Assembly: GCF_964355755.1 (NCBI RefSeq)
Contig: NC_092675.1
Location: 4,870,312-4,934,311, forward strand
DNA length: 64,000 nt
DNA from: Antedon mediterranea
Taxonomy: Eukaryota; Echinodermata; Crinoidea; Comatulida; Antedonidae
Direction: 5' to 3'
Shown here: piece after piece, positions 60,690 to 64,000 of the stretch
Numbering within the stretch: the stretch's first letter is position 1
Layout: each line of letters starts with the position of its first letter
The notes under the pieces: generated by a model
Database searches by the model: none
Seen by the model: the letters and a program-made list of their open reading frames with translations, nothing else
What the model was told of the DNA's origin: nothing
Translations under genes and position numbers: made by a program

Positions 60690-63600
60690 GCATACACCCA
60701 GCACTACAGCTGTCCCGGGCAAAGAGTCGAATGATAGTATACACGATTGGGTAGGCATCCTTGGAATTGTAATTGCATTGTCTGTAGCCTTAGCTGCCCT
60801 TTACGCTGCAATAAAAAAGAGGTTGGATAAAAGGTATAGTAGTATTTTTACACTATTCACCGTTGATTAACACGATCGCAATTATCACATAACGTCTAAG
60901 TTCTTTGTAACTTGCTATAGTGTGTAGTTTGGTTTCCATATGAAGACAGCGCAATGCCACGCACGTAAATTAATCAATCATGACGCGATAGATCATCTGA
61001 ACTCTCACTTGTGATTGGTTAAGTCACTTGGGCGGCACGACGTGCGTTGCGTCCTAGTGTAAACTAAGCTTATACACCATGTGCAGCTTTTTAGCGTAGT
61101 CAAACGATAGAAGCATGTCGTGAATGAGTTAGAGAGGCATTATTTCTATTTCGACAATAGTCCATTTTTTGTTTTTTTTTATAAAAAAAATTAGGTTTAA
61201 ATGATTACCTAAAACATACGTTTGCGCGTATTAACGTTTAATTTGCTAGTTGTTTTGATATGGAGCTTTCCAATTGCGACAACCAAATGACCAACGTTGA
61301 TAATTTATTGTGTGCAACCGGAGATATTGGGACGTGTTTTCTCACTTCCCACTCAGACACTGGTTTCTAGGTTTGATGATTTCTAGGTCCGGGCGGTGAT
61401 TTTTTTTCCTACATAAGACCTCATGTGAAAGATAGCCGAACTACTCTTCCTAAATATAACTAAACCTAACCCTCTAAATAATCTCTCTCTCACTATAAAG
61501 TAAATGTGATTCGAACCCCATACATTGACATGTAAAGTCCATAGTCTAATCCACTAGACTACACAGACGACTCGACAGAAAGCGTTTGCATAAGCGAATT
61601 GTAGTTACCTCAATTCTTACCTTATGCATATGACTAATGCATATTCATGTTTATTTTGTAACGTTTCACGAGGGGTCTCTAACTTATGTACGAAAAGAAA
61701 TATCGCGTCCGGGCGACGACTGGCGACACATTGATTGACCTGTGACCTTAGGTTGGTATTCGGTCGTCCCAAATCGAAAGCTCCCTTAATAATGTTTAAA
61801 ACAATTGTAATTGGTACGATGTTCTTGTATTTACGAACTAGTGATTACAATGACATGGTGATTAATTATGACGAAGAGGAGGAAGTGGATACCGAATATA
61901 AGCATAGCGCAGGTAAAGACAATTAAAAAAAATTTCCATCGATCTTCTGATAATTAATTTCTTTTCCCGAATACTGTGGCCAGCCGCATCCACAAATTAC
62001 GTCAATATTAAAAGACACTATCCTTGCAATAATGCATATTTTACATAACATGCAGTTTGTAAATTAGATAAAACAAATTCTAGAGATAGGATTACAGAGG
62101 AGACTTATTATATAAACTATGGGAAAATGTTTCCCTTAGCTAGACCCATTTACACTAGGGCGATAACGATCGACGATAAAAAGATAAATATGCATTTTTC
62201 ATACTTAAAACAAAAGAATTTTAAAAAAGTTTTCATGCTAGAACTATAGGATTATCATCTAGGCCTATGCATCTATAATATTTCCACACGTCCAATCAAA
62301 TGACGTCATGATTAGTAAGAGCAATAATATCGTTACAAAACAACGATTTTATTGTTTTATTAATCATGACGTCATTTGATTGGATTTTCAAAAAATATTA
62401 TCTTTATCAAATACAGTATACATGATTATTTTATAGTTCTAGAACGAAAAACTTTTATAATTTCCTTCGTTTTATTCAAGAAGATAATGTTTATCTATTT
62501 ATCGTCGATCGTTATCGCCCTAGTGTAAATGGGCCTTAACGTCGTTTTTAAATCATTTGACCATGACACTTATTGTTTGTATTTTAAAATGGCGATAGTT
62601 AGGAATGCAATGCTTTTAATCAATATACTAATAATAATAAAAACAAATTTTCTGTTGAATTGAAGAATACACAAATGATTACTCGGACATGTACAAGACA
62701 AACTTTGAGGGAGAATACGTGCATTTAAGCCTCCATGATAATGTGGTTACTATCACCACATCGCCTGCAGGTTAGTATTCGTTTATGTTTTCCTGTCTGA
62801 AAAACCCAAACAATTTGTTTTTGAATGCTCCTTCGATTTACATGAGGCTACATAGGCCTAATATAAATAATAAAATAAATACATTTTATTTTCCTGCTCA
62901 GCTTCAACACGAAGAAAAGGAGTCCTGAAGCACACTTGGGGAACTTTTCATTTCGATAAAATACGGTTGCAAATGTTTATTATTAGTGTTAATTAATAAT
63001 AACTTTCAATTTGTGTTAACATATTGTAAAATAATCACTAATATTTATGTATTTTAAGGTGGGCCTATACGATATACTTGATGGATCAATTTAGATTAAT
63101 AAAGATGACATAAAAGATGTTTGATGTTTGAATACACCCTCTATAATAGCCAAGAAGCTACAGTGTGATAGAGGGCTTCCAAGTGTTAACACAAAAACAC
63201 TTTTACAAATGACATTTGGTTGACACTACGAGGCCAAACATTATTGTATTATTTCTGTTATTATTTTGTTATTATGTAACACGACGTGGCTATTCCATCA
63301 TCCCACCACCAGCGTACTGAGAATTCTGTATATTTCTCGTTAATTCTACCAATTGATTTTTTACGTAACATTTAAATAATTAGTTAGATAAAATTATAGA
63401 TAGATTAAAACTATCTATCACAGAATGAAAAACGTAATTCACAAATTAGGAGGAAAACTGAAACTTTCTCAAAACAAGGTTTTATATGGTAAAATCATAC
63501 TTCTTCTTTTCTTCGATTTCTTTTGTTTAGTTTCACAAGATTCTGATGGTAAAAAGGGCAAAAAAGGCAAAAAAATTAAAAAATCGTCTGCGGATGTTAC

Positions 63601-63730
63601 TACCACACCAAATGAAGAGAACGGTAAAAAATACGAGCCGCCGCCATTTGAGTCTGTATATGAATATGGAGTAGTCAATGCTATTTATGATGATGGGATT
63701 TCTGATATTGGCAGATACACGTACACCTAA
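60690..63730 (+). CDS. Single-pass membrane protein with YxxM, YxN and YxxL tail motifs (5' end not found)
   Basis: In-phase exons are 60690-60833, 61842-61912 and 62666-62770, then either 62902-62996 (stop TAA) or 63531-63730 (stop TAA). Both final acceptors fit the same phase. The first exon seen encodes a Ser/Thr-rich piece, a TM helix (VGILGIVIALSVALAALYAA) and KKRLDKR. The next two give a short acidic tail with YNDM and YSDM (PI3-kinase p85-type YxxM), YTN (Grb2-type) and YVHLSL (ITIM-like YxxL). The 63531 end adds a Lys-rich run plus YEYGVV and YDDG; the 62902 end lacks tyrosine. No start codon or signal peptide was found. The first acceptor needs a phase-2 donor, which exon 50297-50394 of the neighbouring gene would supply, but a shared transcript is only a possibility. 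Confidence 0.6.
60925..61075. mobile_element. Foldback MITE with CACTAGGACGCAAC-type end, copy C
   Basis: The right end on the other strand reads TTTACACTAGGACGCAACGC. The left end (GGTTTCCATATGAAGACAGC) is a diverged match, and CAATCA-type words face each other inside. It is related to the elements at 47278 and 49385. Confidence 0.55.
61503..61570 (-). other. Degenerate tRNA-like sequence
   Basis: The minus strand has TAGTCTAGTGGATTAGAC (A-box-like) and GGGGTTCGAATCAC (B-box). An imperfect anticodon stem closes a loop TTTACAT, which would give a UAC (Val) anticodon. One stem mismatch and a poor acceptor suggest a pseudogene or SINE head. Confidence 0.45.
62147..62540. mobile_element. MITE of about 390 bp with long CCCATTTACACTAGGGCGAT ends
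   Basis: CCCATTTACACTAGGGCGAT, continuing into AACGATCGACGATAAA, at the left is inverted at the right end (about 62495-62537). Further in, AATCAAATGACGTCATGATTA is mirrored by TAATCATGACGTCATTTGATT, so the whole element folds back. It sits in an intron of the gene at 60690. Confidence 0.88.
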
Positions 63731-64000
63731 AAATTATGTCTACAATCATGTTTAGTTTTAGCTTGTTTCATAACATAATGTGGGTTTAAAATGTCAGTTG
63801 TTAAATACCATTGAAACTCCAAAGTTTTCAAAATCATGATATGATTGGTTTTTACAGTATATGATCAACTTTTTGTAACTGCACGTTAGAAATTTACAAC
63901 ATTTATTTATTTTACTATTAGTATTATACCTTCCCTTATATTGTATTGTTTGCATGATCCATAATCTTGTTAATGCGGAGTGTTATCGGGTAAGAACCGT
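63731..64000. other. 3' flank at the window edge
   Basis: AT-rich sequence after the last candidate stop. No gene or clear poly(A) hexamer was identified. Confidence 0.4.

Noticed and set aside
63425-63730. A stand-alone 101-aa protein with an N-terminal hydrophobic stretch
   Set aside because: A strong acceptor (TTTTGTTTAG) at 63530 fits in phase with exon 62666-62770, and the hydrophobic stretch is largely its pyrimidine tract. It is better read as a last exon, though a short independent gene is not ruled out.

Overview
The window is AT-rich animal nuclear DNA. Genes are split by GT-AG introns, often with tiny exons, and lie in a sea of MITEs, SINE and LINE fragments and satellites. A single-exon TRIM-NHL gene, tandem rhodopsin-like GPCRs, widespread TAGGCCTA palindromes and the CCTCC...GGAGG dispersed repeat suggest a marine invertebrate, most likely an echinoderm or a relative. 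That placement is an inference. There are no bacterial features. Exon models were built by hand from reading-frame phase and splice signals; no RNA evidence was available.

Layout. 1-275: a satellite fragment. 525-5680 (+): the 3' part of an ADAMTS-type gene (spacer, three TSP1 repeats, PLAC). 7834-8465: a small inverted-repeat element beside a 16-bp minisatellite. 9075-14180 (-): a four-exon gene for an uncharacterised 281-aa protein, whose large intron holds a dispersed repeat split by a nested 2.4-kb palindrome-array element. 15360-30385 (-): three tandem copies of a two-gene cassette, a single-exon class A GPCR plus a three-exon small multi-pass membrane protein. The membrane-protein gene is broken in copy 1 and the GPCR is broken in copy 3. 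32155-33941 (-): a METTL27-like methyltransferase. 36471-37410: satellite, duplicated blocks and a tRNA-like sequence. 38813-40978 (+): an intronless TRIM-NHL gene.

42418-63730 is the most intriguing part. A minus-strand gene (42418-43791) encodes a 282-aa protein with a tiny ectodomain, one TM helix, a juxtamembrane Cys-Cys pair and a long acidic tail with evenly spaced Yxx(I/L) motifs, the layout of vertebrate LAT/PAG/LAX-type transmembrane adaptors. After a 15-PGDH-like SDR gene (44710-49701, -) come two plus-strand genes for single-pass proteins with tyrosine-rich tails. One is a 523-aa receptor-like protein with signal peptide, Cys-rich ectodomain and two YDYAY motifs (50297-59442). The other is a protein with YxxM, YxN and YxxL motifs and two possible last exons (60690-63730). 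I infer, but cannot prove, that these three form a local phosphotyrosine-signalling gene group.

Intergenic space is mostly foldback elements. Several share CACTAG-like ends, and a large inverted minisatellite sits inside the SDR gene.
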